DNA of 7,587 bases from CAZJGF01 sp964545665. Lineage in GTDB: Bacteria; Chloroflexota; Dehalococcoidia; GIF9; AB-539-J10. Where the stretch lies: NCBI GenBank assembly GCA_964545665.1, contig CAZJGF010000077.1, positions 1 through 7,587 on the forward strand, given 5' to 3'. Below are positions 5,528 to 7,587 of this stretch, piece after piece (positions within the stretch are counted from its first letter, which is position 1; the number at the start of each line of letters is the position of its first letter). The notes under the pieces are model-generated. The model saw nothing but the letters and a program-made list of their open reading frames with translations. It was not told the DNA's origin and did not search any database. The translations under genes and the position numbers were made by a program.

Positions 5528-7181
5528 GCTGTAGTACTTGCTCTCCGTTCCAGAAGCCCTTCTCTATGTTGTAGACGATATCTATATGGGGTGGAATTTC
5601 ACCCTGCGCTTTCTGCGAGTTGAAACTTATTGCTTTCCAGCTTATGTCGCCCTGTCTAAGTTTTAGCTTTAGCCATTTGTCTTGGCTTCCAAAATTGCGA
5701 CATTCAGTTACCTCGACTTGGCGACTGAGGAAGGTAGGGTATGGATTGCCTTGCCCGAAGGGTTCCAGTTGTTGAATCAGGTTGAAAGTGTCGCCGGTAA
5801 AAGTGGATAAGGCCACCTCAGCGTCAACGGTCAACTTAGGCTGGAGGTTGAGGTGTGATAGCTGGCTCTGTGCTAAGTCTGTCAGCCTTTCCTCTAGCCG
5901 GGCCAAATTCTGGCGTTCTATGGTGAAGCCGGCTGCCCGGGGATGGCCGCCGAAGGTGATGAGTAAGTCCTGGCATTGTGCTAGAGCATCGGCGATATCG
6001 AATTCGGGAATGCTTCGAGAGCTACCACGGCATATCTCAGGGCCAAGATTGATAATGATAGCGGGTTTATAGAATTCGTCCTTTAATTTGCCAGCGACAA
6101 GCCCGATAACCCCAACAGGATAGGTTTCATCACCTTCTATGATTAGCGGGAGATCAAGTCTTGAGGCTGACCTTTCTTGTGCCTTGCCTAACGCCTCGGC
6201 GGTTACTCTCTGACGCTCAGCATTAGTCTCTTCTAATTCCTTGGCTAAAGCGTTGGCTTCTTCTGGTGAACGGGTGGTGAGCAAGCGATAACTGATGGAG
6301 GCATCATTAATTCTGCCAGCAGCATTGAGTCTTGGTCCCAGAACCCAGGAAACGTCATTGGTGTTGACTTCGCCCAGACTTAACCTGGCCAGCTTAATCA
6401 TTTCTTGAATTCCGATGCGCTGGGTATTATTGAGTACCTTTAACCCTTCCTTGGCAAAATAGCGGTTCTCCCCGGTGAGAGGAACCATGTCGGTGATGGT
6501 GCCCAAGGCTACCAAGTCCAGCAATTCAATGAGTTGATTTGCCCTTCTGTCTTTATGAAACAGGGCTTGAGCAAGTTTAAAGGCAACACCCACCCCGGCT
6601 AGTTCTGGGAAGGGATACTGTGAATCCTTTCGCTTGGCGTCAATTACAGCTATGGCCTGGGGTAGGCTCGCTAGTGGAACGTGATGATCGGTGATAATCA
6701 TATCTAGCCCCAATTGCTGAGCGTGCTTTGCCTCTGCAAGGTCTGAGATGCCACAATCAACAGTGATAATCAGTCCTACGCCGTCATGGTGAAGTTTTTC
6801 TAGACCTGCTGACTTTAACCCATGTCCTTCAGACAGGCGATCGGGAATGTAGGTAGTGATTTTGCCACCAAGCTGTGATAAAGCCTCTACGAGAACGGCC
6901 GTAGCCGTAACTCCATCAACATCGAGGTCACCGTAGATGGCTATTTTCTCTCCTGAGAGCAAGGCCCGGTAAATTCTGCTTACCGCCGGTGACAAGTCGG
7001 GAAGCAGGAATGGATTGCCTTGAAGCTGGTGGTCAGCAGCCACGAATGCTTTAATTTGATTTGGGCTAACGCCACGATTATAGAGCAGTTGGGCAATCAT
7101 AGGAGGAAGATTGGCGGCCCCCAGATATTCGGCCGGTGCCGGGGGCAAGACTTCCCACCGAGTTTGATAATTCGGTTTCAT
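5496..7181 (-). CDS. recJ: single-stranded-DNA-specific exonuclease RecJ
   Basis: RecJ degrades single-stranded DNA 5' to 3' in recombination (RecF pathway), mismatch repair and base-excision repair in the cytoplasm. The 561-residue length is normal for a full RecJ. The DHH domain has YGDLDVDG (83-90), PDRLSEGHGL (113-122), TVDCG (140-144), TDHHVP (164-169), GTITDMVP (227-234) and GPRLNAAGRINDA (282-294). The DHHA1 domain shows EGDETYPVGVIGLVAGKL (349-366) and FGGHPRAAGF (410-419). The tail (about 450-561) fits the RecJ OB fold, ending in WNGEQVLQLSLRDFAP. All metal-binding Asp and His residues of motifs I-III are present; Leu86 replaces the more usual Tyr between two of the motif I Asps. The gene has its own promoter but no evident SD. 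Confidence 0.97.
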   Translation of the reverse strand: MKPNYQTRWEVLPPAPAEYLGAANLPPMIAQLLYNRGVSPNQIKAFVAADHQLQGNPFLLPDLSPAVSRIYRALLSGEKIAIYGDLDVDGVTATAVLVEALSQLGGKITTYIPDRLSEGHGLKSAGLEKLHHDGVGLIITVDCGISDLAEAKHAQQLGLDMIITDHHVPLASLPQAIAVIDAKRKDSQYPFPELAGVGVAFKLAQALFHKDRRANQLIELLDLVALGTITDMVPLTGENRYFAKEGLKVLNNTQRIGIQEMIKLARLSLGEVNTNDVSWVLGPRLNAAGRINDASISYRLLTTRSPEEANALAKELEETNAERQRVTAEALGKAQERSASRLDLPLIIEGDETYPVGVIGLVAGKLKDEFYKPAIIINLGPEICRGSSRSIPEFDIADALAQCQDLLITFGGHPRAAGFTIERQNLARLEERLTDLAQSQLSHLNLQPKLTVDAEVALSTFTGDTFNLIQQLEPFGQGNPYPTFLSRQVEVTECRNFGSQDKWLKLKLRQGDISWKAISFNSQKAQGEIPPHIDIVYNIEKGFWNGEQVLQLSLRDFAPSG

Positions 7182-7215
7182 ATGTTAGCTTGATAAGTTT
7201 TGCTCAGAGCCACTA

Positions 7216-7244
7216 ACTATATCACAGAGATGGATTACGGCCAA
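7216..7244 (-). promoter_or_regulatory. sigma70-type promoter of recJ
   Basis: On the minus strand TTGGCC (7244-7239) and TATAGT (7221-7216) are 17 bases apart. Transcription should start near 7209, giving a leader of about 28 bases before the ATG at 7181. It faces away from the mtaB promoter within the same intergenic stretch, with the two -35 elements 43 bases apart. Confidence 0.6.
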
Positions 7245-7287
7245 GAGGTTCTTGCCGGTTGGATGAGGAAAGTTGCACTCTGGCAAT

Positions 7288-7316
7288 TTGACCGTTCAAG
7301 CAGGCATAAATATAAT
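7288..7316 (+). promoter_or_regulatory. near-consensus promoter of the mtaB-type gene, leaderless
   Basis: TTGACC (7288-7293) and a perfect TATAAT (7311-7316) are separated by exactly 17 bases. The predicted transcription start (about 7323-7325) coincides with the GTG start codon, only eight bases beyond the -10, and there is no SD. Confidence 0.78.
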
Positions 7317-7324
7317 CCATATCA

Positions 7325-7587
7325 GTGAGTGAAGTTAGGAACGTCAGGGTAGCATTCTATACCCTGGGGTGTAAGCTGAATCAGGCAGAGACGGAATCAC
7401 TGGCCGGTCAGTTCAGTGAGGCTGGATTCAGGCTGGTACCTCCCAGCGCCCCGGCTGATATTTATGTTGCCAATACCTGTACTGTTACTCACATTGCCGA
7501 CCGTAAATCACGCCACTGGCTGAGGCTGGCAAGGCGCAGGAATCCCGAGGCTTTGGTCGTCGCTACTGGCTGTTATGCCCAGAGGGC
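7325..7587 (+). CDS. mtaB: tRNA methylthiotransferase, MtaB type (5' part, cut by window edge)
   Basis: The visible 87 residues are the N-terminal UPF0004 domain of a radical-SAM methylthiotransferase. They contain FYTLGCKLNQAETE (11-24), ADIYVANTCTVTHIADRKSR (44-63) and VVATGCYAQR (78-87). C16, C52 and C83 are the three ligands of the auxiliary 4Fe-4S cluster. The wording LGCKLNQ, NTCTVT and ADRKSR fits MtaB, which makes ms2t6A at position 37 of tRNAs that read ANN codons, rather than MiaB or RimO. The radical-SAM core and TRAM domain lie outside the window. GTG 7325 is the first plausible start after the in-frame stop at 7313. There is no SD, and the promoter position suggests a leaderless message. 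Confidence 0.88.
   Translation, partial: MSEVRNVRVAFYTLGCKLNQAETESLAGQFSEAGFRLVPPSAPADIYVANTCTVTHIADRKSRHWLRLARRRNPEALVVATGCYAQR

Noticed and set aside
5782..6072. 96-codon plus-strand frame inside recJ.
   Set aside because: Antisense shadow of the conserved RecJ DHHA1 and OB region.
1..7587. Search for tRNA, rRNA, riboswitch, CRISPR repeats, insertion sequences and attachment sites.
   Set aside because: No repeated spaced units, transposase motifs, cloverleaf-like segments or long flanking repeats were seen; gaps between genes are all under about 175 bases.

Overview
The window looks like bacterial chromosome of moderate GC content carrying housekeeping and accessory metabolic genes. I see no tRNA, rRNA, insertion sequence, phage gene or CRISPR array. 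Lgt, RecJ and an MtaB-type radical-SAM start show that it is bacterial. The mix of a PAC2-family protein, a fumarylacetoacetase-fold enzyme, a BDH-type alcohol dehydrogenase and a Cys-rich Lgt variant would suit Chloroflexota (Dehalococcoidia-like), but that assignment is an inference and is weak.

Layout: (1) 71-1219 (+), iron-type alcohol dehydrogenase of the butanol dehydrogenase/YqhD kind, with a strong Shine-Dalgarno (SD) sequence. (2) 1306-2184 (-), PAC2-family protein, convergent with the first gene. (3) 2347-3336 (-), fumarylacetoacetate hydrolase-family enzyme, driven by a near-consensus promoter (TTGACA-N17-TAGAAT). (4) 3508-3954 (+), Fur-family metalloregulator, followed after 14 bases by (5) 3969-4589 (+), a polytopic membrane protein of unknown function rich in His, Asp, Glu and Cys at conserved-looking positions. 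(6) 4691-5527 (+), Lgt-like prolipoprotein diacylglyceryl transferase. (7) 5496-7181 (-), RecJ exonuclease, overlapping the end of lgt tail to tail. (8) 7325-end (+), the 5' part of an MtaB-type tRNA methylthiotransferase, divergent from recJ.

The most interesting part is 3461-4589. An inverted repeat, TTGCAA-N5-TTGCAT, lies just upstream of the Fur-family gene, and its right half is also the -35 element of a promoter whose -10 (CATAAT) ends 7 bases before a GTG codon. This suggests a leaderless, self-repressed regulator that also controls the membrane protein, i.e. a small metal-homeostasis unit whose transporter-like part I cannot assign to a described family. The repeat resembles, from memory, the nickel regulator (Nur) box of Streptomyces.

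A second clear case of probable leaderless transcription is the mtaB promoter (TTGACC-N17-TATAAT, 8 bases before GTG). The Lgt homologue lacks the arginine equivalent to E. coli R239, so its activity is uncertain.
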